NCBI RefSeq assembly: GCF_902729425.1 | Contig: NZ_CACVCH010000002.1 | Span: 82,889-146,888 of the forward strand | Direction: 5' to 3' | DNA from: Magnetospirillum sp. SS-4 | GTDB taxonomy: Bacteria > Pseudomonadota > Alphaproteobacteria > Rhodospirillales > Magnetospirillaceae | DNA length: 64,000 nucleotides | Shown here: piece after piece, positions 11,476 to 20,353 of the stretch | How positions within the stretch are numbered: position 1 is the stretch's first letter | How the letters are laid out: the number at the start of each line of letters is the position of its first letter | The notes under the pieces: model-generated | Told to the model about the DNA's origin: nothing | The model's database searches: none | What the model saw: only the letters and a program-made list of their open reading frames with translations | Translations under genes and position numbers: made by a program

Positions 11476-13444
11476 CATAGGTTCCCGGCGCCGCCGCCAG
11501 GACGGGGTGGTCGGCGTCGCCAGCCGCCGCCGGCGCGGGATGGCGGTCGCCGGAATGCCGTTCCAGCCATCCGGCCCAGTGCAGCCACCACGAATCAGGC
11601 ATGGCCTTGGCCCCGGCCAGCCATTGCTCGGGATCGTCCGGGGTCTCGGGGTTGACGTAGTACTTGGCCTTTGGGGTTCCCGGCGGATTGATCACCGACT
11701 GGACGTGGCCGCTGGAGTGCAGCACGAACTCGAACCGGCCGCCGAACAGCCGGGCCGAGTTGTAGACGCCGGTCCAGACGCTGATGTGGTCGGTGATGCC
11801 CCCGACCAGATAGGTGTCGTAATCGATCGTCGAAAGGTCGATGGGCGTGCCCAGAACCGTCAGCCCCCCGGGCGTACACAGCAGGTCCTGCGAGAATACG
11901 TCCAGGAGCTGGGCGTGCATCCTGGCGGTCAGCCGGGTCGGGTCGTTGTTCCAGTACAATATGTCGAGGGCGGGCGGCTGGCGCCCCAGCAGGTAATTGT
12001 TGACCCAGTAGTTCCATACCAGATCGCGGGGTCGCATCCAGGTGAATACCTTGGCCATCTCGTCTCCGTCGAGGATACCCTTGGCGGCGGATTTCCGCTT
12101 GGCCTCGGCGATGGCCTGGGGGGTGGCGAACAGGCCCAGCGAACGTCCCTCGTTGCTGTCTAGAACCGAAACCACCATGGTCGCCGAGTTGACGCCCCCC
12201 AGCTTGCGACCGGCGATGTGGCCGAGCAGCGCGGTCAGGGGGACCGCGCCGGTGCAAACGGTGAAGGTGTTGATGTCGAAGCAGCCGGTGATGGCGCGGA
12301 TGGCGGCCATGGCCTCAAGCATGGCGGCGACGTATTCGTCCAGTCCCCAATGTCCGTGTCGCGGCTGGGGATTGCGCCAGCTGATCATGAAGGTCTGGAA
12401 ACCCTTCTCCACCAGGAACTGGACCAGGCTGCGATCCGGGGCGATGTCCATCATGTAGTATTTGTTGACCACCGGAGGAACCATCATGATCGGGATGGTG
12501 AAGACCTCGGCGGTGCGCGGCGCGTACTGGATTAGTTCCAGGACCTGATTGCGGAACACCACGGCTCCCTCGGTCGCCGCCAGGTTCCCTCCCACGGAGA
12601 AAGCGGTCTTGTCCACTTGGGACGGGGTGCCGCTGTTGCTGGAGAGATCCTCCAGCATGTTGCGCATGCCGTCCACCAGGCTGCGTCCGCCGGTATCGAG
12701 CGCCGCCTTGAGGGCGGCGGGATTGCCGATCAGGGTGTTGTCGGGCGACAGGGCGTCGGTGAACAGCGAGGCGACATAGCGCATGCGCTCGGTCGCGTCC
12801 TCTCCGGCGCCGGCGCGGTCGATGATGCGGTTGACGGCGGTCGACCATGCCAGATAGCCGCTCATGCTCATGCGGTGGAACGGGTTGTTCGTCCAGGCGA
12901 TGTCCTGGAACCGGCGGTCCCCCTTGGGAATCTCGACCGGAATCCGTCCGGTCAGCGCCTCGCCCCACTCGCGGAGCAAGCGGGAGGATTCCTCCAGCAC
13001 CACATGGGGGGTGCCGGCCAGATGGCCGCCCAGTTCTCCCAGCGTCGACAAGATCTCGCGCGGGCCGATGGCGCCGATGAAGGGCGAGGCCAGCTTGACC
13101 TTGCCGTTCCTGGACGGGGCGCGGTCCTGATCCGGTCTGGCCGCCGGCGCGGCCTTGACCATGGTGCGCAGCATCGCCGCCGGTCCCGCCGTGGCCGTGT
13201 CGGGCAGGGTGGTGGCCTGCTCGGTCAGGTATCCGGCCATGGACAGAAAGTGATCGGCGGTTTCGGCCATGCCGGCCGGCGGCGAGGACAGCAGCCTGAC
13301 CATGGCGTCCGCCTGCCTCGACAGCAGGGCGGGGCCGGCGGTGGCCGGTCCTGCCTTGCCTTCAGTGCCGCTGAATAGTTGTTGATGGGGATTCTGGGTC
13401 GTCTTAGCTTCTGTTAATGAGCGCATTGCTGTTGTCCACTTCAT
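11462..13444 (-). CDS. phaC: Polyhydroxyalkanoate synthase (PhaC)
   Basis: Polymerises hydroxyacyl-CoA into storage polyester. The N-terminal domain carries the WTNNPFHRMSMSGYLAW-type segment. The alpha/beta-hydrolase core has the catalytic cysteine at about residue 397 within TVCTGA, the Asp region GGITDHISVW and the His region SSGHVQSV, followed by the typical C-terminus DSWWLHWAGWL. The lipase-like box differs from the usual G-x-C-x-G-G: the first Gly is Thr and the last is Ala. The frame is open to a GTG at 13510, but a TATAAT at 13530-13525 would leave almost no leader there, so the ATG at 13444 is preferred; an ATG at 13426 is also possible. No phaR or phasin gene is visible here. Confidence 0.9.
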   Translation of the reverse strand: MKWTTAMRSLTEAKTTQNPHQQLFSGTEGKAGPATAGPALLSRQADAMVRLLSSPPAGMAETADHFLSMAGYLTEQATTLPDTATAGPAAMLRTMVKAAPAARPDQDRAPSRNGKVKLASPFIGAIGPREILSTLGELGGHLAGTPHVVLEESSRLLREWGEALTGRIPVEIPKGDRRFQDIAWTNNPFHRMSMSGYLAWSTAVNRIIDRAGAGEDATERMRYVASLFTDALSPDNTLIGNPAALKAALDTGGRSLVDGMRNMLEDLSSNSGTPSQVDKTAFSVGGNLAATEGAVVFRNQVLELIQYAPRTAEVFTIPIMMVPPVVNKYYMMDIAPDRSLVQFLVEKGFQTFMISWRNPQPRHGHWGLDEYVAAMLEAMAAIRAITGCFDINTFTVCTGAVPLTALLGHIAGRKLGGVNSATMVVSVLDSNEGRSLGLFATPQAIAEAKRKSAAKGILDGDEMAKVFTWMRPRDLVWNYWVNNYLLGRQPPALDILYWNNDPTRLTARMHAQLLDVFSQDLLCTPGGLTVLGTPIDLSTIDYDTYLVGGITDHISVWTGVYNSARLFGGRFEFVLHSSGHVQSVINPPGTPKAKYYVNPETPDDPEQWLAGAKAMPDSWWLHWAGWLERHSGDRHPAPAAAGDADHPVLAAAPGTYVIEK

Positions 13445-13524
13445 CGTAAAGATGTTGAGAAGACAAGCTGATATCTCAATAACAGGGGAGCTGCCAGATA
13501 TTTGCGGCACGCATAAGTTTTACA

Positions 13525-13554
13525 ATTATATCTAGATCAACCAGTGCTTATTAA
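13525..13554 (-). promoter_or_regulatory. Candidate phaC promoter
   Basis: On the minus strand, TTAATA (13554-13549) is followed after 18 bp by a consensus TATAAT (13530-13525). Transcription would begin near 13518, giving a leader of about 75 nt to the ATG at 13444. It sits in an AT-rich patch between divergent phaC and the kinase gene. Confidence 0.5.
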
Positions 13555-13662
13555 TTTGTATGGCATTGGCGGTGCCGGGATGCGATCCGATCTCCGGCGG
13601 AGACCGGCAAGGCGCTTCACCCGTCCGGCAAGTCGATGTACCATAGGGGGTGGAGGGCATTG

Positions 13663-15276
13663 ATGAGCGAAACCCAGAAGAGCATTGCCGTGGCGGGCCA
13701 AGCGGGTCCGGACCGGAGTGCCGCCGTCGACGAGGATCGCGCTTCCTCTGGATTGAGTGCCGCCCTGGCGCGTGGTATCGGCCTTCGCCTGCTGGCCGCC
13801 ATCGTCCTGTTCAGTTCCCTGGTGACCCTGGTTCTGACGGTGTTGCAGCTCTACCTGGACTATCGCGGCGAGATTCAGAGCATCGAGGATCGCTTTTCCG
13901 AGATCGAGCAGAGCAACCTCGACAGCCTGGGGGGCAGCCTGTGGAGTCTGGACACCGACCAGATCCAGCGTCAGATCGAGGGCATCAAGCGCCTGCCCGA
14001 CATGCAATACCTGGAAGTCAGGGAGATCGGGCGGTCACTGAAGCGTCGGGTTGTGGTGTCCATCGGCGAGCGCGGCACCGGGCCGGTCATCAGCCGCGAG
14101 TATCCCATCACTTATTCCGAGAACAGGGACGCCGCGCCGTCCGAGACCATCGGCGTCCTGCACATGGAGGCCAGTCTGAGCGGCGTCTACAACCGATTGT
14201 TCGAGAAGGCGGTGGTCATCCTGATCAGCCAGGGCGTCAAGACGTTCCTGGTCGCCTTGTTCATCCTCTACATCGTCTATCGGCTGGTCACCCGGCATCT
14301 GGTCTTCATCGCCGGCTATGTCGGCGCCTTCAACCTCAGCACGTCGCCGCCCCTGGGGCTGACGCGTCGCCGCCCGGGGCGCGAGGACGAATTGGATCAG
14401 GTGGTCGGCGCGTTCAACCGGATGTCGGCGGGACTGCGCGAGGTCTATCGCGAACTGAACGAGGTCAATGCCGAACTGGAGGAGGACATCGCCGCCCGCC
14501 GCAAGGCGGAAGAAGAGGTCATCCGGCTTAACGAGGAACTGGAACAGCGGGTCCGCCAGCGGACCGCCGCATTGGAAGCAAGCAACAAGGAACTGGATTC
14601 GTTCACCTATTCGGTCTCGCATGATCTGCGGGCGCCGTTGCGCCGCATCGAGGGATTCGGCCAGATTCTCAATGCCGAATATTCTGGAAAGATGGATGAC
14701 CGCTTCCGGCACTACCTGGAGCGGATCAGGGCCGGCGCCCACGACATGGCCGAGATGATCGACAGCTTTTTGAAGCTGTCGCGCTCCACCCGCAGCGAAT
14801 TGACCATTGAACCGCTGGATCTGTCGGAAATGGCGGCCAAGGTGGTCGAACGCCTGCGCGAGAAGGAGCCGCAGCGCTCGGTCTCGGTGACCATCGCCCC
14901 CGGCATGACGGTCAACGGCGACCGCCGCCTGCTGGATTCCGTGCTGGAGAACCTGCTGGGCAACGCCTGGAAGTATTCCCGCCACAACAAGGCGGCCGCC
15001 ATCTCGTTCAGCGTCGAGCGGAATGACGGCGCCGACGTCTTTGTCGTCCGCGACAACGGCGCCGGGTTCGACATGAACTACCTCGACCGTCTGTTCATGC
15101 CGTTCTGCCGGCTGCACCGCTCGGAGGAATTCGAGGGCACCGGCATCGGGTTGGCCACGGCCTTGCGCATCCTGGCCCGGCACGGCGGACGGGTGTGGGC
15201 CGAGGGCGCCCTGGGCAAGGGGGCGACCTTCCGTTTCACCCTGTGGGAAGGGGGGACGTCGCATGGCAAGGCATAA
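13663..15276 (+). CDS. Membrane sensor histidine kinase (HAMP-HisKA-HATPase)
   Basis: The 537-residue kinase has two membrane helices (about residues 38-62 and 185-208) bracketing a periplasmic domain, then a HAMP-like segment, a coiled coil (about 255-310), HisKA with the phospho-acceptor in YSVSHDLRAPLRRIEG, and a HATPase_c domain with NLLGNAWKYS, DNGAGFD and GTGIGLA. The ATG at 13663 is chosen over an upstream one because GGAGGG lies 5 bp ahead of it. The stop overlaps the next gene by 14 bp, so the downstream receivers are likely co-translated partners. The periplasmic ligand is unknown. Confidence 0.92.
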   Translation: MSETQKSIAVAGQAGPDRSAAVDEDRASSGLSAALARGIGLRLLAAIVLFSSLVTLVLTVLQLYLDYRGEIQSIEDRFSEIEQSNLDSLGGSLWSLDTDQIQRQIEGIKRLPDMQYLEVREIGRSLKRRVVVSIGERGTGPVISREYPITYSENRDAAPSETIGVLHMEASLSGVYNRLFEKAVVILISQGVKTFLVALFILYIVYRLVTRHLVFIAGYVGAFNLSTSPPLGLTRRRPGREDELDQVVGAFNRMSAGLREVYRELNEVNAELEEDIAARRKAEEEVIRLNEELEQRVRQRTAALEASNKELDSFTYSVSHDLRAPLRRIEGFGQILNAEYSGKMDDRFRHYLERIRAGAHDMAEMIDSFLKLSRSTRSELTIEPLDLSEMAAKVVERLREKEPQRSVSVTIAPGMTVNGDRRLLDSVLENLLGNAWKYSRHNKAAAISFSVERNDGADVFVVRDNGAGFDMNYLDRLFMPFCRLHRSEEFEGTGIGLATALRILARHGGRVWAEGALGKGATFRFTLWEGGTSHGKA

Positions 15277-15679
15277 GGTCCTGCTGATCGAGGACAATGC
15301 CGACGACGTCGACATGGTTCTTCACGCCTGTAGCCATTCCGGACTGAACGCGGACGTGGTGGTGATCCGCGATGGCGGGGATGCGCTGGACTACCTGTTT
15401 CAGGGTCTTCTCCCGCTTCCCGATGTGGTGGTGCTTGACCTGACGCTGCCCCGCCTGGGCGGGCTCGACGTCCTGCGCTCGATTCGCGGCAATCCCGGGA
15501 CCAGGCGGATTCCGGTGGTTGTCCTGACCTCTTCCTCCTCCGACGCGGACATGAGGACCAGCTATGACCTGGGCGCCAACAGCTTTATTCGCAAGCCGCA
15601 CGGCTTCGAGGCCTTTGCCGGCGTGATCGGCCAATTGGAACGCTACTGGCTTGGCCTGAATATCCGGCCGCCGGCCTGA
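15263..15679 (+). CDS. Single-domain response regulator (Rcp1/CheY-like)
   Basis: Stand-alone receiver of 138 residues. It has the acidic pocket (IEDNADD), the phospho-acceptor aspartate in VVVLDLTLPRLGG, the conserved VLTSSSSDAD segment and the lysine in FIRKPHGFEAF. The pattern matches receivers paired with phytochrome-type kinases. There is no output domain, so it probably relays phosphate or acts by protein contact. It overlaps the end of the kinase gene by 14 bp. Confidence 0.93.
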   Translation: MARHKVLLIEDNADDVDMVLHACSHSGLNADVVVIRDGGDALDYLFQGLLPLPDVVVLDLTLPRLGGLDVLRSIRGNPGTRRIPVVVLTSSSSDADMRTSYDLGANSFIRKPHGFEAFAGVIGQLERYWLGLNIRPPA

Positions 15680-15701
15680 TGAGAGAGGGGTGAAGACGAA
15701 A

Positions 15702-16133
15702 ATGCCACAGGTTCTGCTGGTCGAGGACAACCAGGACGATGTCGAGCTTGCCTTGCACGCCTTTCGGGGCAGCACGGTCGCGCCGACGATCATCGTGGTC
15801 AGGGATGGCGAAGAAGCGCTGGAATATCTGTTCGGCACCGGCCGTCACGCCGGCCGGACCAGTCGCGAGCTTCCCGCCCTGGTGCTGCTTGACCTGCAAC
15901 TGCCCGGCATCGGCGGCCTGGAGGTTCTGCGTCGGCTGCGCGAGCGGCCGGAGACCCGGCGGATTCCGGTGGTCATCCTGACCACGTCCGACGATCAGGC
16001 CGACATCATCGGCGGCTATGACCGGGGGGTGAACAGCTATATCCGCAAGCCGACCGCCTTTGAATCGTTCTCCGACATGGTTCGCCAGCTGGAACATTAC
16101 TGGCTGGTCACCAACCTGGCGCCGCCGTCGTAG
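15702..16133 (+). CDS. Single-domain response regulator (Rcp1/CheY-like), second copy
   Basis: Receiver of about 143 residues starting [16 protein letters not shown], with the phospho-acceptor in [13 protein letters not shown] and the conserved lysine in [11 protein letters not shown]. It is clearly a paralogue of the preceding receiver (shared GG-LEVLR/LDVLR, RRIPVV-LT, RKP and LE-YWL), so the pair arose by tandem duplication. A GTG at 15690 is an alternative start; the ATG at 15702 gives the normal domain boundary and has GAGGGG upstream. It is 22 bp after the first receiver and 11 bp before the GGDEF-EAL gene. Confidence 0.92.
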   Translation: MPQVLLVEDNQDDVELALHAFRGSTVAPTIIVVRDGEEALEYLFGTGRHAGRTSRELPALVLLDLQLPGIGGLEVLRRLRERPETRRIPVVILTTSDDQADIIGGYDRGVNSYIRKPTAFESFSDMVRQLEHYWLVTNLAPPS

Positions 16134-16144
16134 GGAGGGGGGCA

Positions 16145-18208
16145 ATGGGAACCCCGCTGAACGTCCTGCTGGTCGAGGATTCACCCGACGACGCCGAGCT
16201 GCTGGAGCTTGAACTGCTGCGCGGCGGTTTCGTTCCTGTCGTCCGCCGGGTCGAAACTGGCGAGGAAATGCGCGCGGCCCTGTGGTCGGACATGACGTGG
16301 GACGTGGTGTTGAGCGACTACCACCTGCCCACCTTCAGCGCCGACGCGGCGCTGGCCACCTTGCAAGACAGCGGCCGCGACCTGCCGTTCATCATCATGT
16401 CCGGGGTGGTCAGGGCTGAGGATGCGGTCAACCTGCTGAAGCGGGGGGCGCACGATTTCCTCGACAAGGCCAGCCTCGCCCGGCTGGTCCCCGCTATCGA
16501 GCGCGAGATCAGGGATGCCAGCGAACGGGCCAAGCGGCGGGAGGCGGAAGAGCGGGTGAGGGTGCTGTCCCTGGCCATCGAGCAAAGTCCGGTGTCGGTG
16601 GTGATCACCGACCGGGACGGCGTCATCGGCTACGTCAATCCCAAGTTCATCAAGACGACCGGCTATCCCGCCACCGAGTCCCTGGGCCGGCCCATCGACT
16701 TCATCCACCGCAGGGATGCGGGCGAGGGAACCTATCGCGCCATGTGGGAAACCCTGAGAAAAGGGCAGGAATGGCGTGGCGAGTTCTGCAATCAGCGCCG
16801 CGACGGCCAGCTGTTCTGGGAATACGCGACGGTATCTCCGCTGGAGGATTCGTCCGGGTCCATCACTAATTTCGTCGCGGTCAAGGAGGACATCACCGCC
16901 CGGCGCAGCTATGAGGAGAGGCTGCTGCGTCAGGCCAATTTCGACGATCTGACCGGGCTGCCCAACCGGTTGCTGATGCTGGACCGTCTGGAACAAGGCA
17001 TCGCGGTCGCCCATCGCCGCGATGCCTTGACCGCTCTGCTCTATATCGATCTCGACCGCTTCAAGAACGTCAACGATTCGCTGGGGCACGCCGCCGGCGA
17101 TTCCCTGCTGAAGGAGGCGGCGCGGCGGCTGAACGAATGCGTGCGCGAGGGTGATACCCTGGCCCGCATGGGCGGCGACGAATTCGTCATCATCCTTCCC
17201 GGCGTCGACGACGGGGTGGCCATACAGAAGGTGGCGGATCGGGTGGTCGAGACGTTCGTGCCCCCCTTCGTTATCTCGGGCCAGGATCACTTCGTCACCA
17301 CCAGCATCGGCATCAGCCTGTTTCCTTCCGACGGCACCGACGGCCAGGTGCTGCTGCGCAACGCCGAACTGTCCATGTACAAGGCCAAGGAGCAGGGCAG
17401 GGGGCGCTATCACTTCTTTACCCGCGAACTGAACGAACGGATGCAGGAACGCCTGAAGCTGGAAAGCCAATTGCGTGGCGCCGCCGGCCGCGGCGAACTG
17501 TATCTCGACTACCAGCCACTCTATGACATCCAGGCCGGATCGGTGGTCGGCATGGAGTCCCTGGTGCGCTGGAACCGTTCGCCCGAGCAGCGTCTGCAAC
17601 CCGGCAGCTTTATTCCGCTGGCCGAGGAGGTTGGATTGATCGGCGAGATCGGCGACTGGGTGGTGGCCACCGCCTGCCGACAGGCCGTTGATCTTTTCAA
17701 TGGGCGGCGCAAGGACTTGCGGGTCGCTGTTAATGTGTCACCACGGCAATTGCAGGGGCCAGCCTTTGGCGATTGGGTCAGGCTGAAATTGGACGAGACC
17801 GGTCTGGCGCCCGAGCAACTGGAGCTGGAAATCACCGAAAGCGTGGTGATGGACGGTTCGCCCGAGACCGGGATGACGCTGCGCAAGCTCTGCGACCTGG
17901 GGGTCCGTCTTTCCATCGATGATTTTGGAACCGGCTATTCCTCGCTGGGGTATCTCCAGCGCTATCCCTTCGACACCCTGAAGATCGACCGGTCCTTCGT
18001 GTCCGGCGCCATTTCCGATCCCAATGCCGCCCGATTGGTGGAAACCATCGTCACCATGGCCCATGGCCTGGGGCTGGAGACCGTGGCCGAGGGAGTGGAA
18101 ACCGCCGAGCAGCTGGACTTTCTGCGCAATTGCGGCTGTGACCTGGTGCAGGGGTTCCTGTTGGGACGCCCGATGCCGGCCGAGGATCTGGCCCGACGGC
18201 TGGGTTAA
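16145..18208 (+). CDS. REC-PAS-GGDEF-EAL response regulator (c-di-GMP metabolism)
   Basis: The 687-residue protein combines a receiver (about 5-125), a PAS domain (about 140-255), a GGDEF domain with intact GGDEF in [13 protein letters not shown], and an EAL domain with the signature as ESLVRW and later residues [20 protein letters not shown] and KIDRSFV. An inhibitory site RxxD (REGD) lies five residues before GGDEF. Both cyclase and phosphodiesterase motifs look usable, so it could make or break cyclic di-GMP. As last gene of the kinase-receiver operon it is the likely output. Confidence 0.95.
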   Translation: MGTPLNVLLVEDSPDDAELLELELLRGGFVPVVRRVETGEEMRAALWSDMTWDVVLSDYHLPTFSADAALATLQDSGRDLPFIIMSGVVRAEDAVNLLKRGAHDFLDKASLARLVPAIEREIRDASERAKRREAEERVRVLSLAIEQSPVSVVITDRDGVIGYVNPKFIKTTGYPATESLGRPIDFIHRRDAGEGTYRAMWETLRKGQEWRGEFCNQRRDGQLFWEYATVSPLEDSSGSITNFVAVKEDITARRSYEERLLRQANFDDLTGLPNRLLMLDRLEQGIAVAHRRDALTALLYIDLDRFKNVNDSLGHAAGDSLLKEAARRLNECVREGDTLARMGGDEFVIILPGVDDGVAIQKVADRVVETFVPPFVISGQDHFVTTSIGISLFPSDGTDGQVLLRNAELSMYKAKEQGRGRYHFFTRELNERMQERLKLESQLRGAAGRGELYLDYQPLYDIQAGSVVGMESLVRWNRSPEQRLQPGSFIPLAEEVGLIGEIGDWVVATACRQAVDLFNGRRKDLRVAVNVSPRQLQGPAFGDWVRLKLDETGLAPEQLELEITESVVMDGSPETGMTLRKLCDLGVRLSIDDFGTGYSSLGYLQRYPFDTLKIDRSFVSGAISDPNAARLVETIVTMAHGLGLETVAEGVETAEQLDFLRNCGCDLVQGFLLGRPMPAEDLARRLG

Positions 18209-18248
18209 CCACCTGTTCACCGCAGGGCTGCTATGGTGGTGACACGGT

Positions 18249-18268
18249 GGAACCCGATGGTGGGTTCC
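18249..18268 (+). terminator. Hairpin after the signalling operon
   Basis: Perfect inverted repeat: GGAACCC (18249-18255), a 6-base loop, GGGTTCC (18262-18268), 40 bp after the GGDEF-EAL stop codon. There is no T-run, so intrinsic termination is uncertain. Confidence 0.4.
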
Positions 18269-18297
18269 GCCGGGCCGTCAGAAGGACGGAGGTTGCC

Positions 18298-18435
18298 ATG
18301 ATCCCGCGCATGCTCCTTGCCGCCGTTGCCGCCTATCTGGCCGTTGAAGGCTATTCCGTGCTGACCGCGCCGCCCGGACTGATCCGCGAGGCCGTGGCCA
18401 AGGCCGCCGCCGCCGCTCATCCCGATCATGGCTGA
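18298..18435 (+). CDS. Small single-pass membrane peptide, unknown function
   Basis: The 45-residue ORF starts at an ATG with GGAGG 5 bp upstream (18288-18292), which supports translation. Residues 4-25 (RMLLAAVAAYLAVEGYSVLT) form a hydrophobic helix, followed by an alanine-rich amphipathic tail. A longer upstream frame from 18247 lacks a ribosome site and runs through the hairpin, so it is not favoured. I recognise no family. Confidence 0.5.
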   Translation: MIPRMLLAAVAAYLAVEGYSVLTAPPGLIREAVAKAAAAAHPDHG

Positions 18436-18462
18436 TCCCACGGCCTGCCGTTGCAAGCCCGA

Positions 18463-18506
18463 TTGACAACCGTTGCCCCCGACCGCACTGTCAACGCATT
18501 GTTGAC
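18463..18506. promoter_or_regulatory. GTCAAC/GTTGAC palindromic operator candidate
   Basis: Immediately upstream of the HTH gene, GTCAAC (18490-18495) and GTTGAC (18501-18506) form a perfect inverted repeat with a 5-bp spacer, ending 9 bp before the ATG. A second related element, TTGACAAC plus CGTTG, lies at 18463-18475. The position would block transcription or translation start, so autoregulation by the downstream HTH protein is a reasonable inference. Confidence 0.5.
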
Positions 18507-18515
18507 GGGGCGGGC

Positions 18516-19451
18516 ATGGATTTATTCGACTTTCTTGGCGAGGACCGCGAGGCCAGGGCGCTTGATCGCCTGACCATCATGCTGGCCGGCTTCGAGGCCG
18601 ACAGCGAGATCGAGCAGGATCTGGCGCTGGAACGGGCCATCGCCTATTGCCGCAAGGAATGGGGCAGCTACGCCGCCGGCCTGGAAGCCCTGGCCCGGCG
18701 GCTGGAGGAAACCCCCGACCATGCCGTGCGGAGCCTGCAATTGCGCGAGGAGGGGAGCGAGCCCGGCACCCTGATCCGCGCCATCCGCCTGCGCCGTCGC
18801 CGCGAGCGCGGCCGCGCCGGCGAGATCGAGGCGGTGATCGCCATCTATGGCGGCGAGGACGAAGCCAAGGCGCCGACCGCCTTCGAGACGGTCTTCATCA
18901 CGGCGGCCGCCCACCTGTCCGATGGCGAGGCGGACCCCTTCGCCCCGCTGGATGGCTGGTCGCTTCCCTGGCACGACGTTCCCGAACGCCTGCGCCGGGT
19001 GGTGTCGGAAGCCTGTCCGCTTCCCCGAACCGTGTCCGCCGCCCGTGACGAATGCCTGCGGTGGGAAGAGCGGTTGCTGCACCTCGAGATTCTGTATGAC
19101 TGTCCGGGGGCCGGGATTTTGCCTACCGCCTGCGCCGCCCGGCGCCGGGTGGTCGAGGATTTGTGGCGCAAGGGGCTGCGGGCGGCCAGTCTGGCCGACC
19201 TTTATGCCCGCCTGGATTACTGGGCGGCGCGGGGAGGAGACGACGGCGCCGGTTACGGCGTGCTGCAATCCGACCTGGACGCGGTGGCGGCCATACTCGG
19301 CCCCCGGGGTGGGGGAGAGACCACCAAGGATCGGGCCCGGCGGCTGAAGGCCGCCAATCCCCACTGGTCGCTGGCCCGTATCGGTAAGGAACTGGGAATA
19401 TCGCGTCAGGCGGTTCACAAGCATCTGAAACAAGCGGCCGCGCCGGCATGA
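18516..19451 (+). CDS. Unrecognised protein with C-terminal helix-turn-helix
   Basis: I do not recognise the first 270 or so residues, which are helical, charged and rich in Arg/Glu, with four cysteines (CRKEW, EACPLP, DECLRW, DCPGAG). The last 35 residues form a clear helix-turn-helix: WSLARIGKELGISRQAVHKHLKQ. DNA binding is therefore likely. The 311-residue protein has no membrane segment. A palindrome directly upstream may be its own operator. What the large N-terminal part senses or binds is open. Confidence 0.72.
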   Translation: MDLFDFLGEDREARALDRLTIMLAGFEADSEIEQDLALERAIAYCRKEWGSYAAGLEALARRLEETPDHAVRSLQLREEGSEPGTLIRAIRLRRRRERGRAGEIEAVIAIYGGEDEAKAPTAFETVFITAAAHLSDGEADPFAPLDGWSLPWHDVPERLRRVVSEACPLPRTVSAARDECLRWEERLLHLEILYDCPGAGILPTACAARRRVVEDLWRKGLRAASLADLYARLDYWAARGGDDGAGYGVLQSDLDAVAAILGPRGGGETTKDRARRLKAANPHWSLARIGKELGISRQAVHKHLKQAAAPA

Positions 19452-19531
19452 CGGGTGCGCATGACGGGTTGGCGTGGCCGGTTTTGGCCTGTATGGTAAG
19501 ACCACTCCTTCCACCGCAGCAGGGGTCCGCC

Positions 19532-20125
19532 GTGCGTCGCCTTGCCTTTCTCGCCGTCGTCTCCGGTTGCATCGGCGCCGCCGCTCCCGCCGCCGCCCAG
19601 CTGATGGACGTGTTGACCGCCCCCAAGACCCTGATCGAACGGGCGGCCGAGGCACGGTCCGCCTCGGACATCGCCAAGGACAACGCCATCGTCGTCAAGG
19701 TCAACGCCGCCATGGCGCGGGCGGGAACCGCCAAGGCGGCGACCGAGATATACGAGCAGCGCCTGCTGGTGACCGGCCTGTTCAGCGACAAGGCCGCCCT
19801 TGATTCCTTCCACAGGGACGTGAAAGCGATCGAGGGTATAAGGAAACTCTATTGGCATGTCGGCTGGCTGGCCGAGGATGATGCCAAGCGCAAGGGCTTG
19901 CCGAGCTGGAGCGATACCCTGGCGGTTACCACCAAGGCCCAGGCCCGGTTGACCAAGGCGGCAGGCGGGCGCTACGTCAATTATCGGGTTGCCGGGGATA
20001 CCCACGGCACTCTCTACGTCATCGGCCGCGCCTACGGCAAGGCCGAGGCCAATGCGGTGGTCGCCGCCCTCAAGGAGGGCAACGGCGTCAAGGCGGTCGT
20101 CAATTATATCGATGCGAGGCCCTAG
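19532..20125 (+). CDS. Exported BON-domain protein
   Basis: The 197-residue protein starts best at GTG 19532, with AGGGG 6 bp upstream, which gives a clean signal peptide (RRLAFLAVVSGCIGAAAPAAAQ); an ATG at 19493 is an alternative. The mature part matches BON domains as in OsmY-like proteins, with DNAIVVKVNAAMARAG and YEQRLLVTGLFSDKAA followed by a second similar half ending VKAVVNYID. BON proteins are periplasmic or envelope-stabilising and often stress-induced. It sits 3 bp before the next small membrane gene. Confidence 0.8.
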   Translation: MRRLAFLAVVSGCIGAAAPAAAQLMDVLTAPKTLIERAAEARSASDIAKDNAIVVKVNAAMARAGTAKAATEIYEQRLLVTGLFSDKAALDSFHRDVKAIEGIRKLYWHVGWLAEDDAKRKGLPSWSDTLAVTTKAQARLTKAAGGRYVNYRVAGDTHGTLYVIGRAYGKAEANAVVAALKEGNGVKAVVNYIDARP

Positions 20126-20128
20126 GAC

Positions 20129-20353
20129 ATGTCGAAGAAGCCTCTTCCCCGCCATGTGATCGGCGCCATCAGCGTCGCCATCGGCTTTGTCGTCGGCATT
20201 ACCTTGCTGCTGGTGTTGCCGCAGAAATTCGGGGTTTCCCCCAAGGTCACCGGCTTCATCGCCCTGGGGGTGTGGGTCGCCTCGACCTGGGTGTTCTGGA
20301 CCGGTGGAACCGCGCCGCCCAAGCCGGACGCCAAGGACGCTCCGCAGGAATGA
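20129..20353 (+). CDS. Small two-helix membrane protein, unknown function
   Basis: The 74-residue protein has two predicted membrane helices (about 11-30 and 40-58) and a proline/lysine-rich tail. I recognise no family. It starts 3 bp after the BON gene and its stop overlaps the DMT transporter start (ATGA), so it is probably translated as part of a three-gene unit. Confidence 0.72.
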   Translation: MSKKPLPRHVIGAISVAIGFVVGITLLLVLPQKFGVSPKVTGFIALGVWVASTWVFWTGGTAPPKPDAKDAPQE

